From positions 38,148,042 through 38,208,041 of the forward strand of contig CM060734.1 in NCBI GenBank assembly GCA_030704615.1: a stretch of 60,000 nucleotides of DNA. The letters are read 5' to 3'. The translations under genes were made by a program, and so were the position numbers. The notes beneath the pieces were generated by a model. It was given only the letters and a program-made list of their open reading frames with translations, was not told where the DNA came from and ran no database searches. The stretch comes from Takakia lepidozioides (Eukaryota; Streptophyta; Takakiopsida; Takakiales; Takakiaceae). Of the stretch, positions 43,274 to 55,535 are shown piece by piece; position 1 is the first letter of the stretch; each line of letters begins with the position of its first letter.

Positions 43274-45514
43274 TTACACAACAGAAGCAATACCCCCAGC
43301 AGCCCACTGCACCGGCATCACGGCCATCAAACCAGTGTGGGGACCCCCTACTTTGCTGTACTTCACTTCAAGTCGCAAACGCTCTCCCTGCACAATCTTT
43401 GAGACTTCACTCCCAGTGTAGCAGGACACAACTCCAACCACATGGCCCATCTCATTGCCAGCCTCGTGTCCAGTACCATAGATGGGAGGAGAGTGGCAAA
43501 TCACACGCCCATCTTCCCCAAACAGAGTACAATCCAGGGCCGAAGCATGCACGTGAGACCTTGCGTAGATCACATCGCCTCCAAAGGGGGCAACTACTAT
43601 CATCTCCCGTGTATCTATACATTCCTGGGAAGAGGGATCACTGTTGCCACAACCCTCAACATTGTACTCGCGCACTGTGTAGATGAACGTTTGTTCCAGG
43701 GGCACAACACACTCATCCCAGGTAAAATATTCCCATGTGTACTGCACCATACAGCAATTCCATATTTTGTCAGGAAATGGAAACCTGACTTGATATGGCA
43801 CATACAAGTACCATCTCAAGTCATCTCTCATCATCAACAATAGCTAAACTTGCATTAGGGGAAGAACAACAAGTCACTTCAACGTCTACATGCATGCAGG
43901 GCAAAACGATGGACAGCCTAAGTACCCCATGCCGCACTCTTCCAAAAACTCACTGAGTACTATCTGCAGTTGAAGGTTTACAATTCTGTCAAAAAAAGGG
44001 CATTTCAAAGTGAAGTTGCCTGCTGAAAACCAAGTGACAACAGTAAGGGGTAAAGCAGTTCACCTGTAGGTAGATAGTCATCTCAAGCTCCTCACGTTCA
44101 AAGCCCTCCTTCACAGCACAACGCTTCCCATCTGTGCAGCACTCAAGGCCTCCGAGATAACTTTCTAATAAGGGATCTCCATTGGAGTCCACAGTCACAT
44201 TGAAGAGATCACACCTACGAGTCCTCCCAAATTAGAACAACCATACAACAGATGCAAGTACCCATTACACAATCATAGTATGATGTGCTCATCACTATCA
44301 AGTGAATGAGACGAGTAGCAAAATGGTTCAGGCACTAATGACATCGTGGCAGTACACTGACCCACTAGATTCTTCTTTACTTTCTACTTTCCTTCTCGAT
44401 ACTGTTAACACGGCACATGATTACTTTGATAGTCTCTACTTCCGAGCTATCTGTGATGTCACGAGCAAATTTGATATTACTCTACAGTGTAGTTTGATAA
44501 GCTCGCCCTCACTCTTTTTCCCCCATGCCTTTATCTCTCGACAGCGTTTCACAGCACATTTAAAAAAGACGTGTGTCCACCTGCCGCACGCTAGGGGGCT
44601 GGAGGAGCAGTGCTGCAATCGATCTCATGCTTTTAAAATGACATCAACATCGGCCCATAAGTTACCACTTAGTTCCCTACAAAGGATTCATGTGGTCGGC
44701 TATGGCTCAGTGCCTGCATGTTAATGGAAATTATGGGCTGAGTAAACCAGGCAGGCTCCACCCATTGGGAGGGCATTTAGTAACTGGCGGGAGGCCCTTA
44801 TATTCTGTCTTTCTGAGGAAAACTTCCTCAAAACATTGTTCAGGATTTCCGAGAAGAGCAGAATAGAACTAACCGACACTCAGTGCACCCCATTTTGTTG
44901 ACGGCGCCCCGTGTGTCAATGCCGTGGACATTAAGAATCCAGATCGGCTCGTAACCCTCAGTAAGCATGGAAGGAGCTGCAGTCTCTCTTGCGAAGGGCG
45001 CGGGAATAGTGAAATTGGTGCGCCTGGTCTCTGCACCAGCACCAAAGAACTGCATCAACCTCTGTCCGTCTGAGAGCTTCACGCCAGTGCCAGCAGCTGC
45101 CAGTGAGGCAGCTTGTGAGGTGAAGTAAGACGGAGTGTGCTTCTTCTCCATAGATTTCAGTAGCATCTCCTTGTGGGTGTCTACATCGTTGCTCGGTACA
45201 GCGAACTCATACATGCCCCAGTGGTGAAGGTACACATCGGTCAGAGGCACAGGCACGCCCTTCTCGTCCACAAGCTCCGCATGGAAGTCCCTAAGTCCCA
45301 GACGGCCCTTCGGAGCATCCATCTCGAAATATTTGTTATTCACGTCCCCAGGATGGAACGTCAGTGGACGAGACAAAAAGGTTTTCTTCTGCAACCCACT
45401 AGCCTGCAGCGATTCACAAGCACTACCTCCCTCCTGCACAAATCCCCGCGCTGCAGCACCTCCCCCTACCGCACACAGCAGTGCCACCATCCACAGCTGC
45501 GCTCTGCACTCCAT
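43274..45514 (-). CDS. SURNod19-family secreted protein (stress up-regulated Nod19-like), 3 exons
   Basis: Exons 45514-44874, 44214-44064 and 43741-43274 join in phase (TGTCG|GTTAGT to GTAG|GTGTGA; CTACAG|GTGAAC to GCAG|TACACA) into 419 aa. The start is ATG 45514; upstream in-frame codons are not ATG. Residues 1-22 look like a signal peptide (MECRAQLWMVALLCAVGGGA). Family hallmarks: LSRPLTFHPGDVNNKYF near 47, AELVDEKGVPVPLTDVYLHH with the HHW at 97-99, ECRCDLFNVT across the first splice, LGGLECCTDGKRCAVKEGF, and the C-terminal HVHASALDCTLFGEDGR, PIYGTGHEAGNEMGHVVG and LEVKYS. Cysteines typical of an extracellular fold are present. The biochemical role of the family is not established; it was named from nodule- and stress-induced transcripts. 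The gene appears intact and is probably host. Confidence 0.9.
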
Positions 45515-46119
45515 CACACCTGCTTGCCCCCACCAAACCACCCCCTCTTCAACCAAACTGCAGCACCGGATCGCCGATCGTCTCTACGAGACCCATCGAT
45601 GTCATCTAAGTCCAAATGCATTTTTTTTTCCACAGAGCTTACGACCAGATTTGAACCGCAGACCTTTCCCTTGATATCTCTCTTCTCAAGGCTCCAACCA
45701 TTGTCCTTGGATTTCCCACTTTGCAATTTTTTGGGATTTTTTCAGCAACCCAAAGTACTTGAAATTCCACCTTCCCCTCTTTAAAAAAAAAAGGAAGGAT
45801 ATATAATATATATTGGCATGAACATTGATACTAATGAGAGACATCTCCTACTAATGAGAGACTCCTTCTTCTCGGCTCTCCTGGATGTTCTGGTACCCTA
45901 AGGCTTCTCTTCTCTCACTAGGATAATTCCATCAGGCTTCTTGGAACCTTCTAATCTTTAGTCCTTCTCTAGTGTCGAACTCCTGGTGTATTGCAGTCCC
46001 ATTATCACTCCTCCGATTCTCCGTTCAGGCCTTATGGCAGCCTAGGGGCCTATGAGGGTTCTAAATTTTTTTTCCCTTCCATAATTCAAATAAAGTTAAT
46101 ATGGGCTTCCTTCCCTTTC

Positions 46120-46860
46120 ACCTATAATAATAATAATAATAATAAAAAATCAGTTCTAAAATCTGAAAACTAATAGAGATGTGACTTACAAAGATTATTT
46201 TATTTGTCCATAATATTGCAAAACGAGTTTTAACAAAAAAGATATAGAAAACATATCATCATTCATACTAGGGTAGCCATGTGTCGTTGGCCCAAGTGTC
46301 AAGTGTCATCTAAGCCCAAGCGCAATCTCCTATGTACGCAAGTTAGTCTCTTATGTCGAGGCCCAAGTGCGACCTCTAGGGTAGCCTCTGCCGTTGGCCC
46401 AAGGGTCCAAAGTCGAAATGCATTTTTTTTCCACAAAGCCTACGACCAGATTTTGAGCCGGAGACCTTTCCCTTTATATCTCTCTTCTCAAGGCTCCAAC
46501 CATTGTCCGAGGAATTCCCACTTTGCAATTTTTCAGGAATTTCCAACTACCCAAGTACTTGAAATTCCACATCTCCCACACCGCAGGTCCAAAAATTATG
46601 AGACCAAGCCCGTGCATGCTTTCCTCTTTCAACTCTTACCGTCCTTCATAAATGACTTTACCCTTGCCCTTTGAACACCACTATTCAAGTGGCAATCAAT
46701 AAGAGGAAAGCAGGGTTTAATAATAATACATGTATTATGTATTATTATTATTATCTTATTTTTCAAAAAACTTGTATGACAAATAGAATAATCTTTGTAG
46801 TCATATCCCTATTAGTTTTAAATTTTAGAACTGATTTAAGATTATTATTATCAATATATG
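46120..46860. repeat. Inverted repeat with AAT microsatellite arms
   Basis: ATAATAATAATAAT then TCAGTTCTAAAATC, AACTAATAG and CAAAGATTATTTTATTTGTC (46120-46208) recurs as the reverse complement at about 46765-46855. SINE-like copies of opposite orientation lie on the outer sides. The pair is about 550 bp apart and could fold as a long imperfect hairpin. Confidence 0.7.
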
Positions 46861-47867
46861 AAGCGAGATGTTTGAGACGTTTGTTTTATTTTGTAGATTT
46901 GAGATGTCCCAAACTCCGGGGCCCCACCCTCAGTGCTTTGTACCGTTGGAAAGCCCTCGATGAGGAGGGGTGGTGGCTTGGTCTCATGATTTTTGGACCT
47001 ACAGTGTGGGAGATGTGGAATTTCAAGTATTTTGGGTAGCTGGAAATTCATGAAAAATTGCAAAGTGGGCATTCGTTGGAGCCTCGACATGAGAGATATC
47101 AAAGGAAAGGTCTCCGGTTCAAATCTGGTCATAGGCTCTGCGGGAAAAAAATGATTAGATATGATTGATGCTATTGGACTTAGATAATATTGGACACTTG
47201 GGCCAAAGGCACATGCTACCCTAGAGGTCGCACTTGGGCCTCGACATAGGAGACACAATTGTATACATATAGATTGCACTTGGACTTAGATGACAAGTTG
47301 GACACTTGGGCCAATGGCACATGCTACCTTTGTTTTGTTTTGTGAGATGTCCCAAACCGCGAGGCCCCGGCCTTGGTGCTTGGTACCGTTGGAAATCCCT
47401 CGACGAGGAGGGGTGCTCGGGCTTGGTCTCATGATTTTTGGACCTACAATGTGGGAGATGTGGAATGCCAAGTATTTTTGGTCGTTGGAAATTCACAAAA
47501 AATAGCAAAAATGGCAAAGTGGGCATTCCGGACAATGATTGGAGCCTCGACAGGAGAGATATAAAGGGAAAGGTCTCTGGTTCAAATCTGGTCGTATGCT
47601 CTCTGGCAAATTTTTTTTTTGATTATATATGGGATTGCACTTGGACTTAGATGACATTGGACACTTGGGCCATGGGAGATGCACTTGGATACATGAATAG
47701 AATATTGCACTTGGGCTTAGATTTCAATTCTTCACACATAGGCCAATGGTGCAGGCGAGCCTAGAGGGTTTCTAGATATATAGGGGATTGCACTTGGACT
47801 TGGATGACACTGGACACTTGCGCCAACGGCACAGGCTATCCTAGTCAATATATCAAGCGAGACGTTT

Positions 47868-47918
47868 GTTTTGTTTTGTTTTGTTTTGTTTTGTTTGTTT
47901 GTTTGTTTGTTTGTTTTG
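47868..47918. repeat. (TTTTG)n/(TTTG)n microsatellite
   Basis: About 50 bp of TTTTG then TTTG units lie between two SINE-like copies. Shorter TTTTG runs occur at 47330 and 48678 in the equivalent position of other copies, so it is probably part of the repeat. Confidence 0.9.
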
Positions 47919-49061
47919 TAGATTTGAGATGTCCCCAACCGCTAGGCCCCAACCCTAGTGCTTGGTACCATTGGAAAGCACTCGACGAGGAGGGGTGCAC
48001 GGGCTTGGTCTCATGATTTTTGGACCTACGGTGTGGGAGATGTGGAATTTCAAGTACTTTGGGTTGCTGGAAATTCCCGAAAAATAGCAAAGTGGGAATT
48101 TCGGGGACAATGGTTGGAGCCTCGAGAGGAGAGATATCAAGGGAAAGGTCTGCGGTTCAAATCTGGTCGTAGGCTCTGTGGAAAAAAATGCATTTGGACT
48201 TAGATAACATTGGACCTTTGGGCCAATGGCAGAGGTTACCCTAGATGTCACACTTGGCCATGTCACACCTGGCCTCGACATAGGAGACAGAGGCTATCCT
48301 AGAGGTTGCACTTGGGACTTGCCATAGGAGAGGCACTTGAATACATAGGAAATTACTAGATGACACTTGACACGTGGGCTCACACATGGGCCAATGGCGC
48401 AGGCTACCCTAGGCCTAGATCTCCCAAAGCCTAGATCTCCCAAACAGGAAGGTCCACACTAGACACTTGGGCCTACGGCACAAGCTGCCCTAGTCAATAT
48501 ATGAAACCAGACGTTTGTTGGCTCTCTTGTAGAGAGAGATGTTGAAGTCAACAGAGAAAATGAGGTCAACGGACCTTGTGTCAAGCCAGCTATTGGTGTG
48601 TTGTGCTATGTCATGCCCCTTCCTCTCACCTCCTCTTATGTTTTGCCAAAGCAAGAGAGCCCATCGCCATTTTAGGCTTGTTTTGTTTTGTTTTGTTCAT
48701 TTTGTAGATTTGAGATGTCCCCAACTGTGAGGCCCCGGCCCTGATGCTTGGTAGGTGGATGGAGTTTGTTATGAGTATAAAGGAAGGCATTAAGTTTTTG
48801 CACGGCTTTTTCAAATTCCAACTGTTTTCGACATCCAATAAATACCTTACTGGTAAGGGCAATTACCATTTCACGAGTGGTTACAATGGGTTCAAAACCA
48901 CACAAGTGTGTTGAATGCCATAAAGGTGCCATAAAGAAAGGCAATAGCATCATGGGGTTAAGTGACACCATAAGTTACGCTTGCTTCAGTAAGAGTCCCT
49001 ATTTATCATTTGTTTTTTCGCAAACCATCCATTTTTTTTTACCATCACGGGCTGACCACTA

Positions 49062-50110
49062 CCGTCCCTTGACAACGGATTAGGCATTTTTGCGCCTAAA
49101 TCCAAAATCAATCAATCAGAAAATTAGGCATGTTTTGAAAACAAGTTCTCAAATTAGGCATTGCATGCTACAATTTTTTAGAATTAGGCACATGAGAAGA
49201 GAAAACATCTATTTTCTTAAGAATAAAATTACAAAAATAGACACCCAATGCCCATGCGAGAGAATTTTCTGCTTATTTGTGTCCTATTTATTCCTGCCAA
49301 TTGCACTTCCAAGCTACAGCCTACCGATGTAATCTTGCAATGACCTCTCAAGTGTGCTTTTGCTACACTATTCAAGACATGGTCATCACGTAATTGGAAG
49401 CAGGCGTGCCCGCTAAAGAGGTAGAGGTGAAGACGGACTTGCCTTCCATGTGTGAACATGTAGCAATTTGGATGTGGGAGACTTGGGTGCAGGTGAATGT
49501 GCATACAACATGATTGTCTCTGGGTGGGAACAATGTGGGATTTTACGGGCTTTTGAGCACACTTTCCAAAGAGAAGCTATGCGAGCAAATTTTTTAACTA
49601 ATTTGTTTGCAGTGAATGATGATTTGATGGACGGGAATGCTCAAGTCACTCAGGGTATCCCTAATATCTACCTTGACCTTAGTGTAGAGGAAACTATGTG
49701 TAGATGTCTTGCAAATCTGCATATTGAAAATGAGGATATGCCCGATCTCAATGAGGTGGATGAAGTAGATGGAGAGATGATGACGATTAGCGAGGATGAT
49801 GAGTATGATGACATTGTCGAGTCCATGCAAGGGCCTTTCAAAGTTACGCGGAGCTCTTGCAAATAGGTTGCAATTTGTAGGAAGTTATTTTCGCACGCAT
49901 ATATTTGTATTGATTTTTGTTCAAAGAAATTTTGATCTTATTACAAACAACATGAGAAGAGGCTTGCAAGTTTTTTGGTGGAATTTTTGGGCATTAGGCA
50001 CTTTGGTCCCATAATTTCCCGAAATTAGGCTTAAATCTGAAAAATTCACAGAATTCGTTAGGCACTTTTATTTTGAATTAATTATCGCCTAATCTGTTGT
50101 CAAGGGACGG
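49062..50110 (+). mobile_element. Tc1/mariner-pogo-like element with TIRs and TA duplication
   Basis: Left end CCGTCCCTTGACAAC then GGATTAGGC (49062); right end GCCTAATC then GTTGTCAAGGGACGG (ending 50110). The arms are complementary over about 24 bp with one mismatch. A TA dinucleotide flanks both sides (49060-49061, 50111-50112), as expected for TA-inserting transposons. At 1049 bp it is internally deleted relative to a full element. The interior includes a transposase C-terminal remnant. It lies between the SURNod19 and amidohydrolase genes. Confidence 0.88.
49255..49866 (+). pseudogene. Pogo/Tigger-like DDE transposase C-terminal remnant
   Basis: IPANCTSKLQPTDVILQ (near 49291-49341) matches the PPNxTSxLQPxD motif after the last catalytic Asp of pogo-type DDE transposases. 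A TGA, frame shifts and then a 132-codon open frame (49468-49866) follow: CAYNMIVSGWEQCGILRAF (the ...W..V...I..F..CGI helix of the family), then an acidic tail with EVDEVDGEMMTISEDDEYDD. The HTH domain and first catalytic residues are missing. Inactive. Confidence 0.8.
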
Positions 50111-51080
50111 TATGTCATATTATTCGGGGAGCTCCGGAGCACTGACAATCACGTGCTAGACGCGTCCTTCAACAAAGCCATCAGGGCTCTGGAGTTGTTT
50201 TGTGCAGGCAGGCACATTTGGGCTAGTTTTAGACCATGCCATGAGCCTTGGAGCAGGCTGCAGCAGCAGGCCAAAAATCCCTCGGTGCATTAGTTTCACC
50301 AAAGATTTCAACGTTTTAGGAGAAATGATTGTTGCAAGATGCTTGAGACCTGAATTTCCTGACCAGACACTAGACACAATGGAGGCCGCCTCATGCATCA
50401 ACCGGTGGTATTAATGGCCATGGGTACGGTTGCAGTGATGACAATGGGTGCTGTGTGGGTAATGGCAAGGGCTCTGTGTAACTAGTGAAATGGTTCCTAC
50501 AAGACAAACAACTGTTCAATTCCTGTAAACCTACGGCCACCATAAGTATCCCACTTGGCTGGTAAGTAAGGAGGCAAAACATGCCTTCGAGGTAAATGAG
50601 AGGAGAACTTAGGGACGTATAAGACTACTGACTAGGTAGTTGTGAAGAATAATTAGTCTCTCAATATGCTTTGGTGAGGATGAAGTACAAGATTACCCAC
50701 ATCCTGTGCGCTTTGCATTGCTCTACAACTATCGTTGTCTTCAGTTTAAGGGTCAAGGTCAGAATATGATTGTAGTATGAAGAATATTCTAGCAATCTGA
50801 CATCTTCAACAGTATCCGCGCAACCTGGACCTTGAAGTTGCTGGCCATGTATTATGGTGAGAATCCAGGAACAGGTCTAACTCAATTGTATTCCATCTCC
50901 AGGGCCACTTTGATACTGAGAGAAGAGATGGTTGCAGCAGTCACTCTGGCCCCAAATTCACCAAGGATGATCAGTGGCCTGAACACTGACTCACACATGA
51001 CCCTGTCATCCACGGGCGTAAAGACAACCACACATTCAAAATCGGGAGAAATAAGAGAGACTGGTTATCCCTGTAATATC
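50111..51080. other. Intergenic, no gene seen
   Basis: 3' flank of the amidohydrolase gene. A minus-strand frame near 51045-50885 (VVVFTPVDDRVMCESVFRP) stays open for about 45 codons but matches nothing known to me. Confidence 0.45.
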
Positions 51081-51089
51081 TGCATCTTG

Positions 51090-51540
51090 CCTCCCCAGCT
51101 AATTAAAGAATCAACAACTAAATAATCACCAACTACTGTGCTCATCACAGCACACTTTTAGTTACGGGTAGCTTGCTAACCAGCTAATGTATCACGTTCA
51201 TCCGTGTAGGCAACTGTATTTTAGCTCTGGAGGTGATGTTTGCAGCAACTCGCCGAGCCTCTTCAAATATTGCCATCTGTTCAATCACAGTTGCACAATA
51301 CACCCATTACACTGATTGCCTCCCCAGCTAGGTAAAGAATCAACAACCAAATAATCACCAACTACTGTGCTCATCACAGCACACTTTTAGCTATGGGTAG
51401 CTTGCTAACCAGCTAATGTATCACGTTCATCCGTGTAGGCAACTGTATTTTAGCTCTGGAGATGATGTTTGCAGCAACTCGCCGAGCCTCTTCAAATATT
51501 GCCATCTGTTCAATCACAGTTGCACAATACACCCAGGAAA
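51090..51540 (-). repeat. Tandem duplication of the amidohydrolase terminal exon
   Basis: Positions about 51309-51537 (containing exon 10) are repeated almost base for base at about 51080-51308, a period of 229 bp. Each copy holds the acceptor (GAACAG), the 30 codons ending in MNVIH, the TAG stop and the 3' flank (CAACTACTGTGCTCATCACAG). The distal copy keeps an intact frame, differing at a single base (GGAGGTGATG versus GGAGATGATG) within the exon. Confidence 0.93.
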
Positions 51541-54500
51541 TCACAGACAGCTGATTCATTTTTCAAAGAACATTGACCGATATCATGCTGGATACTGCAA
51601 AGAAACAAAGATTACCTCATCAAGAGCCACAATTTTGTGATTTCGCATAACCCACCGACCATCACACATCACAGATTGAATATTTTCTGTGCGCATGCAG
51701 TACACCAGATTTGCAATCCTGCAAGACATTGCTCAGATTGGATGATCAATGGTGTCAATGACCGGAGTCTCTGTAGTTACCTCCCAATCCTTGACCAAAC
51801 GATCTTTCCTATCCCTCTGAGGTGTTTGATTCAGAGCCTTGCAAGTATGATTAGTGAAAAACCTGTGGAAGAGACCTGAGGCAGAAGCAGTCCCTTGATT
51901 GAAGGCTATTCCACACTACACATACAAAGGTCATGCTGGGGTGAAACAATATCTTTGTATATAAGAGGTTGCATTGGCATAGATAGTTGGGTGAATGACT
52001 GCTGTTCCACCCTTGTTTCCTAAGTTCTCCCAGAGTGATCCCTGTCTCTTTCTGTGTGGTTCAATATCTGTGAGGCCAGACTTAACTTCATTTGTGAAAG
52101 TAAGCACTCTACTGGATTGTGGTGGCCCCCCTGATCTGCTCTCCTCCCATTCCAATCCCCACTCTCCACAATACTTGGGGCACAGGGTTAATGGCTATCA
52201 CCAGCAAAGTCAGATGAATACATGATTGTAAGTACCAAGAAGTCAAGAACTTACGGGTCATGGAGAGGAAGCATTGTCCAGAGGTCAGGGTTGACCACGA
52301 CCAAGTCAGCCTGGATATGGCACATTCAGTATGAAGATGACCAAATGTATCAGAAACTGAGCTTAATTACCAGCTTGCAGCAACTCTACTTTGCACGTGA
52401 TCCTGTCCACTCCATCTGGTAGTCTGTTCTAGCACGATGGGGTCCATATGGGTCCCACGGCGAATATGGCCCACTTACCTGCTCCTAATGGAAGTTCATT
52501 CCACAGGGTTTGGTGTCAAGCTGAAACCTCTCTTGTTCACTCAAGCGATATTTTCTCAAAGACAGCACCAATCAGGATACGCAAGTTTGATGAAAGGCCA
52601 TCTAAGAGGACTGCAATGTCCTGCCGTCTACTGAATTCAGGCAGTTCTGTAGTGAGAAAGGCAAGGTTATTGTCAAGCCATTCTAGCTATCTCCAGCCAA
52701 GATCATACCCTTTTCCCCAATTCGATGGACCCAATTTCATCTTCCCATAAGACAGCTTTAGCCCCATTGATAGTTGCCATTTCCAGAATAGTCTCTGCTG
52801 GCAGTGCAGTGGGGTCGGTGGTGCCCCTCTCATAAGCTGCCCTCCCTTTGTTGATTAGCGATGCCAAGTACATTTCATCGACTGCTCGGAAATGCAGAAA
52901 GTGTTAGGACCCAATGTATCGCAATCACAACTGATTTCTCTAATGCAGTTTGAAACTATCTTAAAAGTAAGAGATGCAGTCAAGCCCTCCAAGTTCACTT
53001 TGGGTGCCTCACCCAGGCAACCAGAGGAACCATTTAAAAACCTGAATTCATCCAGTTCTCCGTTGATGCTAGCATTGGAGGTTCTCTACAAGAAGAATAT
53101 CCCATCAAGTTAACTTAGGCTTAAAAACTTTATCTCAGGTCTATATAAACATTTCTGCCAGCGAAGATAATCACAAGACTTGTCAAACACATTAACCCGG
53201 ACTTTAACACTCTAACAACCCAAAGATTACGGAAAAGAAGCAGGGGAAGTGCAGGGTGACCTAGACTCATCCGGTTGTTTGAAGGAGCACCATCAGTTCC
53301 TAGTGAAACACACACTCCCACTCTTTGCATCTCTAAGACAGGAGCAAAGCCCAGCATGCGCATTGCTGCTGCAGGGCAATGAGAGACTTTTACTCCCTCA
53401 TCTGCCATCATTTGTACCTGACTTCCCAATGCACAGACAGTCCTTAGTACAAAATTTTATGAACAGCACATTGTCCTGTTCCTTTTTGGTCTCCACTTGT
53501 TTTTAGTATCCTTGCCCTCTGCCTTTCTCAGTTCATTGTCTCTTTCATGCATTTACAATCAAGAGAGTGGAGCAAGCAACATACAAATAGCCCAATAAGA
53601 AAAACAGAGAAAAACAGAGACGGAGACAGAGCCCCACAGCAGTAGGTTTTCGAAGGGGAAAATGGGGAGGTGGGGAAAGGGGCATAGCAACACCTCATTT
53701 GGATTCACCCAGACAGAATGAGCAGCTAGCAGGTTTTTCCCCAAGAGTCCAATATGATTTAAGTGAGTGACAGTTCCATGTTGGACATCCCTCGTCTTCA
53801 CAACCCACTCATTTTCGTAGGGAATCTCTGCCACATGCTATGACAAACCAATGAGCTATGTTTGTTAGATATGTGCATATTTGGAAACTAAAGAGGGTAT
53901 AACACTTGAAAATCATCACTCGGTTGCACTTTAGATCTTGCATCATAATGGAAGAAAGGGTCCTCAGGTACGCATGCATGGACAAAAACTTAGAATAAGG
54001 AAAGCAAGGGAACAAGCTTGGATAAGAGCATTTGCACTCCCATAGCTGAGGTTGCTCACCATGTGAATGCCAGTGTTGTGCTTATCAGCTGCAGCTTTAG
54101 TGCGGAGCAAGAGAGAGTCGGTCGCATTCAAAATTTGGCGCAAACCAAACCAAACTCTGATGCGACCTTCAGCACTTCCATGAAATTTCTCAAAGAGATC
54201 TTCCTGAATCTGCTTCCTTACCCAACCACCATGCCAACCACAACCTCTTGAGCAGTATTTGTACACAAAACTGGAACAAACATCTGATTGGTCAACCCTC
54301 TCCTCAAAAGACACTCTTAGACCACTTTGTAGCTTGATAAGCGAGGTAATTCCAAATAATTACCAGAAATTTGGCAGGGAACTACCCTTACGCCCAATAT
54401 TATTGCACATGCTTATCTACTTCAGTCAAGAGGTCATGATTTCCCACCTTCATACAAGAGTCTGTGGTCTCAGCAGCCCAAGCTGGAGGCAGCCCCTCAC

Positions 54501-55535
54501 CGCTGTCCATGGTTGAACGGGCCAGACAGGCTCGAATACCGAGGGCCTCAATTGCTCGTGCCATTCCTGGAACATGCTGGCCCCCTGCTTCAGCAAAACA
54601 TGTCACCTGTTCCCCTTGTCCATACCATTATAAGCTCTCTGAGAGATGAGATGCTAGAAAAGAGTTGTTGGGTAGCCGATGTGACCATCGTGCAGAGTTC
54701 CAGTTTGGATTTTCCATTGCAGTCATATCCCACGGTTACCAACCTCTGGTAGGTGGTCCTTTTTTCACTTGTGATTTACTTATCGAGCAGATGACAATAA
54801 GATTCAAGTATGACCGGGTCTTGCAGGAACAGCGGCAGTGATGATGTTGCAAAATCGATGCCAACGGAAAGCTCTTTCAATCCAGTTGAGAGAACCCCAT
54901 TCAATTCGAACTACTAATCAACAGGAAAGTGCGGGACAATAGAAAGGGCTCAAGTGAGAGCATACTCCGGAGTGAATCAGCTCAATGCCGCAGAGCAAAG
55001 TGGATATATACGAGTCCTCCTCTGTCATGCTAGACTCATAAGGCCAAATCCGGCCATGTAGCCAAGTCAGCAAGTCCACATCATCAGCTATCCCACGGGC
55101 CAGTTGTTGTGAGGTGTGAACATGTGTATTGATCAACCCTGTTCTCCACGCACATGGCAAACAGAAAAACAACACTGTAATCTCTCTCCTTGTCTCCCAA
55201 ACCTTATCTGCAAACGGAGAATGAGACAGAATTCACAGATCAAACCCCTCCCGCATCTAGTAAACTCAATTGATGTACTCGCACATTCTCTTCAGGCTGC
55301 ACTCTAAAATCACATCCGAAAAACGATTACCTGGCAGAATCCAGCGACCTGACAGGTCAATAACTGCACTGGCGTGGGATCCATACTCTTCCAGAATAAC
55401 ATCGCTCCGCCCAATTGCAGTGATTCTGTCTCCGGTGATTGTCAGGGCCCCATCAGCAAAAATTCGAGCTTTGGGATCCATCGTCACAATGCCAGCACTG
55501 TGCAACACCATCACCTGGACCTTACTCTCCCCCAT
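51413..55535 (-). CDS. Metal-dependent amidohydrolase (TRZ/ATZ, MtaD-like deaminase), 10 exons
   Basis: Exons 55535-55331, 55138-54966, 54606-54448, 54209-54060, 53837-53694, 53417-53267, 52881-52709, 52310-52255, 51718-51616 and 51505-51413 join in phase with GT-AG borders into 468 aa. The start is ATG 55535 ([11 protein letters not shown]); an upstream in-frame extension begins only with GTG. Metal-site motifs: HVH at 74-76 ([11 protein letters not shown]), HMHVAE at 228-233, AAHSVW with His269, [11 protein letters not shown] with His290, and [11 protein letters not shown] with Asp319. The N-terminal beta domain ([21 protein letters not shown]) and the C-terminal part ([17 protein letters not shown]) are typical. 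The group deaminates or dechlorinates ring compounds (S-adenosylhomocysteine, methylthioadenosine, s-triazines, guanine relatives). The substrate cannot be read from sequence. No transit or signal peptide is seen, so probably cytosolic. An intact host gene, convergent with nothing and co-oriented with the SURNod19 gene. Confidence 0.93.

Larger units (their letters stand above)
45600..48770. repeat. Cluster of SINE-like repeats in both orientations
   Basis: At least five copies of a unit of about 260 bp: minus-oriented at 45608-45782 and 46392-46600, plus-oriented at 46905-47155, 47342-47605 and 47930-48190, with a fragment at 48698-48755. In plus orientation each carries CATGATTTTTGGACCTAC, GTGGGAGATGTGGAAT, (T)AGCAAAGTGGG, GAGAGATATCAAGGGAAAGG, GGTTCAAATCTGGTC and an A-rich end. 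TAGCAAAGTGG and GGTTCAAATC resemble A and B boxes of a tRNA-derived RNA polymerase III promoter. Spacing between boxes is about 67 bp. Intervening segments (CACTTGGACTTAGATGACATTGG, GGGCCAATGGCACAGGCTACCC) are also repeated many times. No conserved protein is encoded. The first exon border of the SURNod19 gene lies about 90 bp away. Confidence 0.7.

Noticed and set aside
45515-45556. SURNod19 start 14 codons upstream
   Set aside because: The upstream initiator would be a TTG. ATG at 45514 begins a good signal peptide.
46279-46674. 131-aa and similar ORFs in the SINE-like cluster
   Set aside because: The same frame-like segments appear with indels in every copy, on both strands, with no conserved domain.
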